A DNA stretch of 64,000 bases, from contig JAVYIN010000007.1 in the NCBI GenBank assembly GCA_035968315.1, forward strand, positions 342,996 to 406,995, read 5' to 3'. The notes under the pieces were generated by a model, which saw only the letters and a program-made list of their open reading frames with translations, was not told the DNA's origin and ran no database searches. The position numbers were made by a program, and so were the translations under genes. This document shows, one piece after another, positions 8,556 to 17,576 of the stretch. The stretch's first letter is position 1, and every line of letters starts with the position of its first letter. This stretch comes from Nitrospira sp. (GTDB taxonomy: Bacteria > Nitrospirota > Nitrospiria > Nitrospirales > Nitrospiraceae).

Positions 8556-9599
8556 CTACTTCAGCGACGCCAGGTCGATGACGAAGCGGAAGCGGACGTC
8601 GCCCTTGAGGACTCGCTCGTAGGCGTCGTTCACCTGCTGGATCGGAATCACTTCGACATCGGATTCGATCTTGTGTTCGGCGCAGAAGTCGAGCATTTCC
8701 TGGGTCTCGCGGATGCCGCCGATGACGGAGCCGGCGATGCGGCGCCGGTGCATAATCAGCGAGAAGGGCTCCAGCGGGGCCGGTTTGTCGGGGACGCCGA
8801 CGAGGATCATGGTCCCGTCGGTCTTCAGCAGGTTGAGGTAGGTGTTGTAGTCGTGCGGAGCCGAGACGGTGTCGAGGATAAAGTCGAAATGCCGCTGCAG
8901 CCTGACCAGGGCCGTGGGCTGCGTGGTGACGACGAACTTGTGGGCTCCCAGGCGCATGGCGTCCGCCCGCTTGCTCTCCGACGTGCTGAGGACCGTGACT
9001 TCCGTGCCGAGGGCGCGTGCGATCTTTACCGCCATGTGGCCCAGTCCGCCCAAGCCCACCACGGCCAGCTTGTGATATTTCCCCACACCCCAGTGGCGCA
9101 GCGGAGAGTAGGTCGTAATGCCGGCGCACAAGAGCGGGGCGGCGCCAGCTGGCGACAAGGTGGCGGGAATCCGCAGGACATACTGTTCGTCGACCACGAT
9201 CTGGGTGGAATAGCCGCCCTGGGTGATCTGGCCGCTTTTGTCGCGCCCACTGTAGGTGAGCAGCATTCCGGTTTCGCAGTATTGTTCCAATCCTTCCCGG
9301 CAGGCGGCACAGGTACGGCAGGAATCGACGAAGCAGCCGACGCCGGCCTGATCTCCTATTTTGAACTTTTTGACGTTCGGTCCCACCTGAGCCACGGTGC
9401 CGACGATTTCGTGCCCCGGCACCATGGGGAAGAGCGAGCCGCCCCATTCGTCGCGCGCTTGATGGATATCGGAATGGCAGACGCCGCAATGGGTGATCGT
9501 GATCAGCACATCGTGAGGACCGACAGGGCGGCGCTCGAAAGAGAAGGGCGTCAACGGGGCCTTGGCGGTCAGGGCGGCGTAGCCTTGTGTCGGCAGCAT
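8556..9599 (-). CDS. Zinc-dependent NAD(P) alcohol dehydrogenase (cinnamyl alcohol dehydrogenase/YahK type)
   Basis: A 347-residue medium-chain dehydrogenase that interconverts aldehydes and alcohols. The catalytic zinc site is HCGVCHSD with GHEIVG. The structural zinc site is a four-Cys lobe (CFVDSCRTCAACREGLEQYC), with the cofactor-binding VGLGGLGHMAVK near residues 175-190. The start MLPTQGYAAL at 9599 is preceded by AGGAG; 24 further in-frame residues upstream lack a ribosome site. The gene stands alone between the small winged-helix gene and yacG. Substrate cannot be told from sequence. Confidence 0.92.
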   Translation of the reverse strand: MLPTQGYAALTAKAPLTPFSFERRPVGPHDVLITITHCGVCHSDIHQARDEWGGSLFPMVPGHEIVGTVAQVGPNVKKFKIGDQAGVGCFVDSCRTCAACREGLEQYCETGMLLTYSGRDKSGQITQGGYSTQIVVDEQYVLRIPATLSPAGAAPLLCAGITTYSPLRHWGVGKYHKLAVVGLGGLGHMAVKIARALGTEVTVLSTSESKRADAMRLGAHKFVVTTQPTALVRLQRHFDFILDTVSAPHDYNTYLNLLKTDGTMILVGVPDKPAPLEPFSLIMHRRRIAGSVIGGIRETQEMLDFCAEHKIESDVEVIPIQQVNDAYERVLKGDVRFRFVIDLASLK

Positions 9600-9700
9600 G
9601 ATGTGCGCTCCTGGTGAGAGAATGGTTGAGGCTGATGGGGAGACCTTAGCAAGTCGGACGGCACTTGCCAACTGGGAAAATCGCGAAGACCGTCAGCGCC

Positions 9701-9880
9701 TTACCGGTCGGAGTCTTGTCCCGATTCTCGTTCAGGATCGATGGTCAGGGGCGCGCCTGCAATCCGGTAGCCTTCCGAGGCCCAGGTGCCCAGGTCTGTC
9801 ATCTGGCAGCGTTCTGAACAGAACGGGCGCCAGTGATTCTGTTCCCAGGTCGTGGGCTTTTTACATACGGGGCAGGTCAT
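9701..9880 (-). CDS. yacG: Zinc-binding DNA gyrase inhibitor YacG
   Basis: A 59-residue protein that is easy to miss because of its size. It has the YacG four-cysteine zinc site: CPVC at residues 3-6 and FCSERC with Cys21 and Cys25. The family continues with DLGTWASEGYRI, as seen here. In Escherichia coli YacG binds GyrB and blocks gyrase binding to DNA. The start ATG at 9880 and stop TAA at 9701 are unambiguous. It lies between the alcohol dehydrogenase and a PilZ gene on the same strand; the usual coaE/yacF neighbours are not here. Confidence 0.9.
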   Translation of the reverse strand: MTCPVCKKPTTWEQNHWRPFCSERCQMTDLGTWASEGYRIAGAPLTIDPERESGQDSDR

Positions 9881-9934
9881 GCCGGAAGTGTATCACTCTC
9901 CCGGCGGGGTCGGGCAAGGGCGTGGGGCGTGATG

Positions 9935-10264
9935 TTATGACGCCGCCGGCGGCTTCACGACGTGAAGGAATCGCTGCAGGCGGCTTCGATCCAGCTCGGT
10001 CAGGTTCAGAAATTCGACTCCGAATTCGCCGTGGCAGGCCCACCGCACGGTAGCGGCCTGTACGGTGATGGCCGACCCCAAATCGGTGGCGCGAATGAGG
10101 AGTTGGACCCCGGCGCCGGGGTTGATCGGCACGGTGCTGGTGACGGCGCACCCTCCGGCGGAGATGTCGAACATCGTGCCTTGGCGGATGTCGGTGTTGT
10201 TGGTTGTGGAAAATAACACTTGGGCTTCAACCGGCACACGCGGATGCTCGCGGCACTCGATCAT
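9935..10264 (-). CDS. PilZ domain protein
   Basis: A 109-residue single-domain PilZ protein, a likely cyclic-di-GMP receptor. Both ligand motifs are intact: REHPR (RxxxR) followed by VPVEAQVLF, and DISAGG (DxSxxG). It ends with a short helix (LDRSRLQRFLHVV). An AGGAGG-like site lies just before ATG 10264. Its partner is unknown; the glycosyltransferase at 4.4-6.7 kb has its own PilZ domains. Confidence 0.88.
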   Translation of the reverse strand: MIECREHPRVPVEAQVLFSTTNNTDIRQGTMFDISAGGCAVTSTVPINPGAGVQLLIRATDLGSAITVQAATVRWACHGEFGVEFLNLTELDRSRLQRFLHVVKPPAAS

Positions 10265-10428
10265 GCTGGCCTCCTGAACGTGGGGGAGTGAGCAGGGCGA
10301 CGGTCGCAGCGACCGAACGCGCTTCTGAGGCCATCGTAGACCAGCCTATTTTCTATTTGAAGCAATAATCGAAAATCTGCCTGGGCGGCTGTCGCCGGGC
10401 TGACGGCGGGCGGCGGAACGGAACTGGC

Positions 10429-12129
10429 TCAGGTGGTCTTTTGGGCCTTCTCGATCTTGGCCCAGGCATCTTTCAGCGAGACCGTTCGATTGAAGACCAG
10501 GCCGGTCTGTGAGCTGTCCGGATCGACGCAGAAATATCCCGTCCGTTCAAATTGAAAACGCGCGCCGGCTTGCGCTTGTTTCAGGCTGGGCTCGACCAGG
10601 CAGCCGGTGAGGCGTTCGAGCGACTGGGGGTTGAGCGACTGTGTCCAATCCTGGTCCGGGGGAATCTTCGCCAGGTCGGTTGTGAGCAACGGGTTGTAGA
10701 GGCGCACTTCGGCCGGCACGGCATGGGCGGCGGACACCCAGTGAATGGTCGCTTTCACTTTGCGCTGTTCCTGCGACGATCCGCTCTTGGTATCGGGATC
10801 GTAGGTGCAGCGCAATTCGGTGATGGCGCCGGTCTGCGGATCTTTGACGACGCCGGTGCATTTCACGATATAGGCGTAGCGCAAGCGGACTTCGCGTCCG
10901 GGCGCCAAGCGGAAGAATTGTTTCGGCGGATCTTCGCGGAAATCGTCCTGCTCGATGTACAGGACCCGCGAAAAGGGCACGCGCCTGGTCCCGGCCGACG
11001 GGTCTTCGGGATTGTTCACGGCTTCCATTTCCTCGACGCTGTCCTCGGGATAGTTCTCGATGACGACTTTCAAAGGATTGAGCACCGCCATGACGCGCGG
11101 CGACCGTTTGTTCAAGTCCTCGCGGATGAAATATTCAAGCAGCTGCATTTCCACGACTGCGTCGCGCTTGGCGACGCCGATGTGCTCGCAGAAGGCGCGA
11201 ATGGCTTCGGCGGTGTAGCCGCGCCGCCGCAGCCCCTTGATGGTCGGGATGCGCGGATCGTCCCAGCCCGCGACGAGTTTCTTGCCCACCAGTTCGAGCA
11301 GCTTGCGCTTGCTCATGACGGCACAGGTCAGATTGAGCCGGGCGAATTCAATTTGCTGCGGGCGATGCGGCGCGTCCGCTTCGGCCACGACCCAGTCGTA
11401 GAGCGGGCGATGATCTTCGAATTCCAGGGTGCAGATGGAGTGGGTGATTCCTTCGATCGCGTCCGAGAGCGGATGGGCAAAGTCGTAGGCCGGATAGATG
11501 CACCACTGGGTGCCGGTCCGGTAATGAGCGGCATGCCGGATGCGATACAGCACGGGATCGCGCAGATTGATGTTGGGCGAGGCCATGTCGATTTTGGCGC
11601 GCAGCACATGCGTGCCATCCGGGAATTCGCCGGCGCGCATGCGCCGGAACAGATCGAGATTGTCTTCGACGGTGCGGGTTCTATAGGGGCTGTTCGTGCC
11701 GGGCTCCGTCAGCGTGCCACGATATTCGCGCATGTGCTCCGCGGTCAGGCTATCGACATAGGCCTTGCCCTTTTGAATCAGGACGACGGCGAAGCCGTAG
11801 AGTTGCTCGAAATAATCGGAGGCGAAAAACATTTTCCCCTGCCAGTCGAAGCCCAGCCAGTGCACGTCGTCTTGAATGGCCTCGACGTATTCCGGATCTT
11901 CGGTGGTGGGGTTGGTGTCGTCGAACCGGAGGTGGCAGATGCCGCCGGGATGTTCCTTGGCGATGCCAAAATTCAGGCAAATGGATTTGGCATGGCCGAT
12001 GTGCAGGTAGCCGTTCGGTTCCGGGGGGAAGCGGGTGACCACGCGCCCGGCATGTTTGCCGGCCGCACGGTCCGCGGATACGAGGTCGCGGATAAAATCT
12101 GACGGTGCGGTTGGAGTCGGATCGGTCAT
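10429..12129 (-). CDS. glnS: Glutaminyl-tRNA synthetase
   Basis: A 566-residue class I synthetase that charges tRNA-Gln directly. The HIGH region is [15 protein letters not shown] near residues 36-50, and the KMSKS-like VMSKRKL is near residue 268. The C-terminal half is the two beta-barrel anticodon-binding part typical of GlnRS. Length matches the family (about 555). With gltX and two tRNA-Gln genes in the same window, the organism should not need transamidation for Gln-tRNA. Confidence 0.97.
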   Translation of the reverse strand: MTDPTPTAPSDFIRDLVSADRAAGKHAGRVVTRFPPEPNGYLHIGHAKSICLNFGIAKEHPGGICHLRFDDTNPTTEDPEYVEAIQDDVHWLGFDWQGKMFFASDYFEQLYGFAVVLIQKGKAYVDSLTAEHMREYRGTLTEPGTNSPYRTRTVEDNLDLFRRMRAGEFPDGTHVLRAKIDMASPNINLRDPVLYRIRHAAHYRTGTQWCIYPAYDFAHPLSDAIEGITHSICTLEFEDHRPLYDWVVAEADAPHRPQQIEFARLNLTCAVMSKRKLLELVGKKLVAGWDDPRIPTIKGLRRRGYTAEAIRAFCEHIGVAKRDAVVEMQLLEYFIREDLNKRSPRVMAVLNPLKVVIENYPEDSVEEMEAVNNPEDPSAGTRRVPFSRVLYIEQDDFREDPPKQFFRLAPGREVRLRYAYIVKCTGVVKDPQTGAITELRCTYDPDTKSGSSQEQRKVKATIHWVSAAHAVPAEVRLYNPLLTTDLAKIPPDQDWTQSLNPQSLERLTGCLVEPSLKQAQAGARFQFERTGYFCVDPDSSQTGLVFNRTVSLKDAWAKIEKAQKTT

Positions 12130-12240
12130 CGGTGCAATCTCTTGCCGGTCGCTGAGGTGAACGGGTTTGCCAGGTTGCGGCGTAGTTGTACCACAGTCGG
12201 GCTTCAGCGAGAAGCGGGAAGGCGGGTGCCTAGCATTCTG

Positions 12241-12675
12241 TTAGGCGTGGGGTTCGGAGGATTCTCGAGGCTGGGCGGAGGCCATCTGAATCACATGAAA
12301 GTCTTTTTGTGCGATGAGGTGGCCTTCCATCCGCAGGCGGAATTCGTAGCGGCCGGGAGCGGGGAAGATCAGCGACGGGATATTGATGCCGAAGTCGGAA
12401 ATCTGGAGCCGGTCTGCGATCGCAATATTCGGCAGGTTCGCGCGGCAGACCAATTGCTCCGTATTGAGATAGACCAGGTCGATGTCGAAGTGATAGGTGC
12501 CCTCGGCATCGGTGAGGCAGAAATAGAGCCCCATTTGATTATGCTGGAAGGGGAACGCGCCGGCCTGTAAATGGGTGAAGAGCCCGATCAGGCTTTTTTT
12601 CTTCGTGAGGCTGTCCTCGATGACCTGATCGCAGACCAGGAACGCTTGCACGCTGGGTTTGGCAATGTCCGACAT
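12241..12675 (-). CDS. Conserved protein of unknown function (DUF6941-like)
   Basis: A 144-residue soluble protein, mostly beta in pattern. The opening (QAFLVCDQVIEDSLTKKKSL followed by IGLF) and the later FPAPGRYEFRL resemble a family of small uncharacterised proteins (DUF6941) found in many bacteria. No catalytic motif is visible and no signal peptide. The PGRYEFRL text suggests a beta-sandwich. It lies after another uncharacterised gene on the same strand; the two could be co-transcribed. Function unknown. Confidence 0.75.
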   Translation of the reverse strand: MSDIAKPSVQAFLVCDQVIEDSLTKKKSLIGLFTHLQAGAFPFQHNQMGLYFCLTDAEGTYHFDIDLVYLNTEQLVCRANLPNIAIADRLQISDFGINIPSLIFPAPGRYEFRLRMEGHLIAQKDFHVIQMASAQPRESSEPHA

Positions 12676-12752
12676 GGCGTCATTTTATGGGAGGAATGGG
12701 ATTTGGCAAAGGATTCTTCCACTTTCGCGATGGGCCGGTGAGGCGTGAATGG

Positions 12753-13289
12753 CTAGCCCAGCACGATGGCGCTGCCCTTGTTTTCGCTCACGTCTCCGAA
12801 GAGGGTTGTGCCGGAACCGATGCGGCAGTAGTGCGGGGTGATGTCCACCAGCATGCCTTTGTGGGAATAGAACTTTCCGGTCAGGATCTGCACTTTCTTC
12901 TCGGCAACCGCGCGGGCTTCAAGCACGGTCTGGCCGGAGAGGCGGTCCGTGACGATGACGGACGGCAGGTCGGACGGCGTGGAGCCGTCGGTGCGATGGA
13001 TGTCGATGGCAAATTGTTCCGTGCGATTCAGGACCAGCACGTTGCGCCGCACATGGCCGACATGCACGCCGGCCTCGCTATAGAGGTCAAGGGTGACGAG
13101 GAGGAGGCCGTGCTCCGGTTTCGATTCCAGGAACAACTGTTCTTTCCCCTGGATCTTGATCACACCGTTGGTGTTGCGAAAAATATTCGATCCGATAAGC
13201 AGCTCCAATCCTAGCGGGGCGGCCGGAGCGGGGCGGCCCCCTTGTGGCGCGGCCATGCCGGGATGGGGCTGTCCGAGAAACTCTGCCAT
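12753..13289 (-). CDS. Conserved protein of unknown function
   Basis: A 178-residue protein, probably cytoplasmic since no signal peptide is seen. A Pro/Ala/Gly-rich N-terminus (about 28 residues) precedes a beta-rich domain (LELLIGSNIFRNTNGVIKIQ; later VLEARAVAEKKVQILTGKF). I chose ATG 13289 with AGGAGG three nucleotides upstream; a TTG at 13301 in frame is less likely. I do not recognise the family. It is 77 bp upstream of the DUF6941-like gene on the same strand. Confidence 0.72.
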   Translation of the reverse strand: MAEFLGQPHPGMAAPQGGRPAPAAPLGLELLIGSNIFRNTNGVIKIQGKEQLFLESKPEHGLLLVTLDLYSEAGVHVGHVRRNVLVLNRTEQFAIDIHRTDGSTPSDLPSVIVTDRLSGQTVLEARAVAEKKVQILTGKFYSHKGMLVDITPHYCRIGSGTTLFGDVSENKGSAIVLG

Positions 13290-13537
13290 GATCCTCCTCA
13301 ATGATGGGCGTATCGATTGCGATGGCGTCAGCCTGAGGCTGTTCGTCGTGCGTCAGGCTCACGCTGAAGCTAGGCCTTGAGCGCCTGGCCTGTCAAGAGC
13401 GGCACCGAGGAGAGAGCCCCCGCATCTTTTAGGCACGGGTGTTTGCAAACCTGAAAGAGCCTATGCTACCGTTCCTCCGTTCTGCACGCCCGTATGGAGC
13501 CTCGCCGCTCGCGGCGAATGCTCATGATGATTCGGAT

Positions 13538-13615
13538 GGTCCCATCGTCTAGCCTGGCCTAGGACGGAGCCCTCTCAAGGCTTAAACACGGGTTCAAATC
13601 CCGTTGGGACCACCA
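13538..13615 (+). tRNA. tRNA-Glu (anticodon CUC)
   Basis: A 78-nt cloverleaf with encoded CCA. Acceptor arms GGTCCCA and TGGGACC pair fully, the discriminator is A, and the T arm has GGTTCAAATCC. The anticodon loop CTCTCAA gives anticodon CTC, reading GAG. No second tRNA lies next to it. Confidence 0.95.
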
Positions 13616-13823
13616 CCTTTCCCCAGCTTCTGAAAGTATCTCGCTCCCATCTGGTGCTCCCTTCCTCATTCTGCATGACCGCATGGCAGCGTCCGTCGTT
13701 AATGCTCAAGGCCTCGGATGTCTGGTCGAGCCCTGGTTGGAACGGAAGCTGGGACAGTTGCCCCTGCCATGATGGCCAAGGTCAAAGACGCTAGTCGTTT
13801 CTCGCTCGAGCTGTAACGTTCTC

Positions 13824-14564
13824 TTATTTCTGGCGGGATGAGTCGCGCTGCATCGTGATGAGCGTGGAGATGGCCTGTGCGATTCGTGCAGCCGTTTTCG
13901 GCGGGAGTGCACCGAAGTCTACCCCGAAGGCGGACTCTTTGGCCCATTGCACGGTCGCGCGATCGATGAGCACCGGCTCCGGGTCCCCCGGCACAAATAG
14001 CTGCAGGGTGAGGACCATTCCGGCTAAAACCGGCACATTCCCGGCGATGCGGCTCCCGCTCAGTGAAAGATCGGTGATCGTTCCTTCCCCGGCAATCATG
14101 GTCCCGCTATACCTTATCGGCATCGATCCCTCGATCCGTTGGTTCTTCCGCATGGCGACCCAGGCCATGCTGTCGTGGGGGGAGCTCTCTCCCGTGTGTT
14201 GGCCGAGCACGCCGCGGATCGCTGCGATCAATGTGTCCGCCTTCACGGGCTTGGGGAGGAAGGCGGCGGCTCCGTACCGCCGTGCCTTGTGCTCCGCCAT
14301 CTCACGATCGCGCGCGGTCACGATAATTACCGGAATGGCCTGGAGCAGTTGGTTGCTCTTCAGCCGCTGGAGAATGAGAAACCCGTCTCCTCCCGGCAGG
14401 CCCAGATCCAAGAGAATGGCGTCGGGCTGGTGCTTCCGGGCCTCGCTCAGGGCCTGAACTCCGTCTGCCGCCCATAGAGGCTGATACTGGTGTGCGCGTA
14501 AAATCGAACTGAGCAATTGCCAGCTATCGGCCCCATCTTCGATGACCAGAATCTTTGCTCCCAT
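13824..14564 (-). CDS. Response regulator with C-terminal PilZ domain
   Basis: A 246-residue fusion. The N-terminal receiver domain (about 1-120) begins MGAKILVIEDGADSW, has the phospho-acceptor Asp in PDAILLDLGLPGGDGF, the conserved Thr in PVIIVTARDRE and Lys in FLPKPVKAD. The C-terminal PilZ domain (about 140-240) has RKNQR and TDLSLSG. It should link a phosphorelay input to cyclic-di-GMP binding. The start at ATG 14564 has AGGAGG upstream; the frame runs a further 69 codons upstream without a site. No histidine kinase gene is adjacent, so it is an orphan. Confidence 0.9.
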   Translation of the reverse strand: MGAKILVIEDGADSWQLLSSILRAHQYQPLWAADGVQALSEARKHQPDAILLDLGLPGGDGFLILQRLKSNQLLQAIPVIIVTARDREMAEHKARRYGAAAFLPKPVKADTLIAAIRGVLGQHTGESSPHDSMAWVAMRKNQRIEGSMPIRYSGTMIAGEGTITDLSLSGSRIAGNVPVLAGMVLTLQLFVPGDPEPVLIDRATVQWAKESAFGVDFGALPPKTAARIAQAISTLITMQRDSSRQK

Positions 14565-14683
14565 GCGAGGTCCTCCTGTGGCCCTACCATGCGCAATGGC
14601 GTGTAGAAACAATGGATCATGCATTCGTGGCAGCACAGTTCGTTGCGGCCTGGTGACTACTGGGTTGAAGAGAGAGAGACGGA

Positions 14684-15019
14684 TTAGGAGCAGGGTGGTG
14701 GTCTGGAAGTCAGCGAAACGACGGCAAGGTAATTGGGAGGTGTGAGCGGAACGAAATCGAAAAGCGGCCACGAATTTTCTGCATTATCCAAAAGCAGGAT
14801 GATATTCGTGGCGTGGTTATCGTAGGTAACGAGCGCGGTGGCGTCTTCAGAGGCGTCGTCATTCTCTCCAGCCAACAAGGCTGGTTGATGCGCCATCGAG
14901 GCAGAGGCTTCTTCACAACTGGCCATATCGAGTAGATAGGGCACGACACAGAGCACGAGGAGGCACATTCCGCACGAGATCAGTGAGCCGCGCAGGGGAG
15001 ATAATCGCCAGTGTCGCAT
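14684..15019 (-). CDS. Small membrane-anchored or exported protein, unknown
   Basis: A 111-residue open frame with a hydrophobic segment at about residues 12-30 (SLISCGMCLLVLCVVPYLLD) after basic residues, so it is a candidate signal anchor or signal peptide. The rest shows no known motif. There is no ribosome site before the ATG, but TATAAT lies 7 nt upstream, which would fit a leaderless transcript. Support is limited to the plausible signal and the promoter. Confidence 0.45.
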   Translation of the reverse strand: MRHWRLSPLRGSLISCGMCLLVLCVVPYLLDMASCEEASASMAHQPALLAGENDDASEDATALVTYDNHATNIILLLDNAENSWPLFDFVPLTPPNYLAVVSLTSRPPPCS

Positions 15020-15206
15020 GGAAGGTATTATAGCAGCCGGTATCAGCCGGAGGAAGTTCTTCCCGCGGCCTGACGCGCGAGACCGTTACTTTCCTGAGCC
15101 GCAGGACGTGCGGAGGGGGGCGGTTGGCAATGAGAATTCCCGCATGCGGGCGCTGTTCCCGAAGCGCGGCTTCGTGCCGCCATTCTCAGGATTCGACCTC
15201 CCCTTG

Positions 15207-15227
15207 CCCCTCCTTACGAAGGAGGGG
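15207..15227. repeat. Short perfect intergenic hairpin
   Basis: A 9-bp perfect inverted repeat, CCCCTCCTT and AAGGAGGGG around ACG. It lies in a 450-bp intergenic stretch (15020-15473) that otherwise holds only the promoter at 15406. It could be a terminator stem or a member of a dispersed palindromic repeat family; no T tract follows. Confidence 0.4.
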
Positions 15228-15405
15228 TACCTATGGGAATGTTGGTGTCAATCCGAACGGACTCCCTTGTTCACGCACCCACACGAAATCCTGAAGCGCC
15301 TGATCTCTTAGCCAAGCGTCATAGGGTCAGCGGCGTGAGCGAAACAATTCGTCCATGCCGCGCGGCAGTTGCCGTGTCGCGCTACGTTCAGCGTCCCTCG
15401 CTTCA

Positions 15406-15435
15406 TTGACGCCTTTAGTAACGGTTGTGTATAAA
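15406..15435 (+). promoter_or_regulatory. Sigma-70 promoter of the polyamine cluster
   Basis: TTGACG (15406-15411) and TATAAA (15430-15435) with an 18-bp spacer lie about 40 bp before the first start codon of the deoxyhypusine-synthase-like gene. This is one of the best promoter matches in the window. Confidence 0.6.
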
Positions 15436-15473
15436 GAATGCGCTTTCACAATGATTTTTAAAGGGGATACGGG

Positions 15474-16580
15474 ATGGGTGCACGCGAATTTCATGACGGG
15501 GCGAAGGACGGCTTAGAAGCGCTGGAGCCGCTGGATCCGGAGAAAATCGGGTCGTTTGACGAGCTGCTCGTAGCGATGGGGAAGACGGCGTTCGGCGGCC
15601 GCCGATTGGGCGAGGCCTACGAGGTGCTGTCGGCGATGTTCGATGACCGTGATTGCAAGGTGGTCATGACGCTGTCCGGCGCCATGACGATTGCCAAGAT
15701 GGGGAAGATCGTCAGCACGATGATCGATATGGGCATGGTGCATTGTGTGGTCTCCACCGGCGCGCTGATCGCGCATGGCTTGAGCGAATCGGTTGGCAAG
15801 ACGCACTATCGTGTGAAGCCGTCGATGTCCGATGAGGAGCTGTTCAAGAAGGGCTATAACCGCGTCTACGACACGCTGGAGATGGAGACGAACCTCAATT
15901 ATGTCGAGCAGGTCGTCTCGCAGACGATGAAGCGGGTCGATCCGGCGACGATGCTGTCCTCGGAAATGCTCACGCGCGAACTGGGCAAGACGCTGGCGGA
16001 AGAATTCGACGGCGCCGGGATTTTGAAAAGCGCCTATCTTAAGAATGTGCCGGTCTACATTCCGGCCTTCACCGATTCGGAGATGGGGCTCGATGTCGGG
16101 ACCTGGGCCATGGGCCGGGTGATTGATCAGACGCGTCCGAAGCATAAGCAGGGGGGCGATCTGGGGTTGTTGCAGGACCTGCATCATGCGTATCCGTCCT
16201 TTAACCCGTATCTCGATCTGAATAGCTATGCCGGGCGCATGTTGTCCGCCAAGAAGCTCGGGATCTTTACGATCGGTGGCGGCGTGCCGCGCAATTGGGC
16301 GCAGCAGGTCGGCCCCTATGTTGAGATCAGCAACCATCGGTTGGGCATGGATGTTCAGCCGCCGCGGTTTCAGTACGGCGTGCGGATTTGTCCGGAGCCG
16401 GACTACTGGGGCGGGTTGAGCGGCTGCACCTATCAAGAAGGGATTTCCTGGGGCAAGTTTGTGCCTCCCGCTGAGGGCGGCCGGTTTGCCGAAGTGTTGA
16501 GCGATGCCACGATTGTCTGGCCGTTGCTGATGATGGGGCTGCTGGAGCGCCGGCGCGCAGCCGGCAAGCGGACCGCATGA
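15474..16580 (+). CDS. Deoxyhypusine-synthase-like protein (probable homospermidine synthase-type aminobutyltransferase)
   Basis: A 368-residue member of the deoxyhypusine synthase family, NAD-dependent enzymes that transfer an aminobutyl group from spermidine. Bacteria lack eIF5A, and bacterial relatives can make homospermidine from putrescine. Family landmarks: VVSTGALIAHGL near residue 100, GGGVPRNWAQQ near 268, and ISWGKF with Lys328 matching the catalytic lysine. The start has AAGGGG upstream. It overlaps the DsbA-like gene by 4 bp. Arginine decarboxylase and agmatinase genes 3 to 4 kb downstream would supply putrescine, supporting a polyamine role (inference). Confidence 0.88.
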   Translation: MGAREFHDGAKDGLEALEPLDPEKIGSFDELLVAMGKTAFGGRRLGEAYEVLSAMFDDRDCKVVMTLSGAMTIAKMGKIVSTMIDMGMVHCVVSTGALIAHGLSESVGKTHYRVKPSMSDEELFKKGYNRVYDTLEMETNLNYVEQVVSQTMKRVDPATMLSSEMLTRELGKTLAEEFDGAGILKSAYLKNVPVYIPAFTDSEMGLDVGTWAMGRVIDQTRPKHKQGGDLGLLQDLHHAYPSFNPYLDLNSYAGRMLSAKKLGIFTIGGGVPRNWAQQVGPYVEISNHRLGMDVQPPRFQYGVRICPEPDYWGGLSGCTYQEGISWGKFVPPAEGGRFAEVLSDATIVWPLLMMGLLERRRAAGKRTA

Positions 16581-17212
16581 GCCGGTTCGGCGGTCGAACG
16601 GCTGCATGGCTCTTGCTCGGGGTGCTCGCCTGGTCACCGTCGGTTGGCGCCAAGGAGGCGGGGGAGTCCGATGGCCGGGTCAGGGGGCAAGCCAAGGCCC
16701 CGGTAACGCTGATTGAGTATTCGGACTTTACCTGTGGCTATTGCCTGAAGTTTTTCCAGGAGACCTGGCCGAAGATTCAGGCGCGCTACGTCGAGACCGG
16801 GAAGGTCAAATTTATCTACCGCGACTATCCCCGGGCCGATCAAGGGCCTGGCGTCGAGGCGGCGGTGGCGGCCCGTTGTGCCGGTGGGCAAGGGAAGTAT
16901 TGGGCGATGCACGATCGGCTGTTCGCGGAGGGGGGGCGGCTGGATCAAGCGGTGATTCTGCGCCATGCCACCGCCATCGGGTTGAATCTGCCGGCGTTTG
17001 AGCGTTGCATGAAAGACAAGGCGTCCCTGGCCTCGATCTTCGCGGACCGGGACGAGGCGAATCGCTGGGGCTTTCATGGCACGCCCGGGTTTATTCTCAT
17101 GCGGACGGCCATCGAACCGACGGAGAAGGAGCCGGCCATTGCGATTCCCGGCGCGTTCCCGTTCGAGCTGTTTGCCGAAGAGATCGATCGGCTGCTGGCC
17201 AATAAGCCGTAG
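16577..17212 (+). CDS. DsbA-family thioredoxin-fold protein
   Basis: A 211-residue exported thiol oxidoreductase. An N-terminal signal segment ends around SVGAKEA; the active site is CGYC (Cys53, Cys56) in EYSDFTCGYCLKFF, and the cis-proline loop is GFHGTPGFILM. The fold matches the DsbA/DsbC-like group that also includes Na+/H+ antiporter-associated and general disulfide proteins. It overlaps the preceding gene by 4 bp, so it is translated with it, though a functional link to polyamines is not evident. No dsbB is in the window. Confidence 0.88.
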   Translation: MSRFGGRTAAWLLLGVLAWSPSVGAKEAGESDGRVRGQAKAPVTLIEYSDFTCGYCLKFFQETWPKIQARYVETGKVKFIYRDYPRADQGPGVEAAVAARCAGGQGKYWAMHDRLFAEGGRLDQAVILRHATAIGLNLPAFERCMKDKASLASIFADRDEANRWGFHGTPGFILMRTAIEPTEKEPAIAIPGAFPFELFAEEIDRLLANKP

Positions 17213-17298
17213 CCGTTTCAGGATGGGGTCAGTGTGCGGCCAGGCAAGTGTTTCCTGAGGCTCGGGGGCAATTTATACGGGCTCATATAGGAGTAACT

Positions 17299-17562
17299 AT
17301 GGCGTCTACACAATCATTCTGGTCTGTGCCTCAGCGGGAAGGTTCGGCTGATTTTTTCGTGTGCATGTCATGTCTGGGCGAAGTCTTTTATCGCCGGGTA
17401 CCGATGCCCGATTGCCCGGGGTGCCACGGTGTGTCCACCTATGAAGCGTTCACGCTGGAGGCGGTGCGCGATTGGGGGACCGAAGAGCTGATTGCCAAGG
17501 CGGTCGCCGCGCAGCAAGCGTCCGATGCGGCCGAATCCGCCGCCATGCCTGCCTCGTCGTAG
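17299..17562 (+). CDS. Small zinc-ribbon protein
   Basis: An 87-residue soluble protein starting at ATG 17299 after TAGGAG. A single zinc-ribbon pattern, CMSC at residues 23-26 and DCPGC near residue 43, implies one bound zinc. A Glu/Ala-rich helical tail follows. No specific family recognised. It precedes the aldehyde dehydrogenase gene by 14 bp, so the two are probably in one transcript. Confidence 0.78.
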   Translation: MASTQSFWSVPQREGSADFFVCMSCLGEVFYRRVPMPDCPGCHGVSTYEAFTLEAVRDWGTEELIAKAVAAQQASDAAESAAMPASS

Positions 17563-17576
17563 GGAGCTAGCCGGTC

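Noticed and set aside
8445-9617. 390-codon open frame antisense to the alcohol dehydrogenase
   Set aside because: The opposite strand encodes a full zinc dehydrogenase; this frame has no family features.
10552-12102. 516-codon open frame antisense to glnS
   Set aside because: Composition and position are explained by the GC-rich glnS coding strand; no motif or signal.
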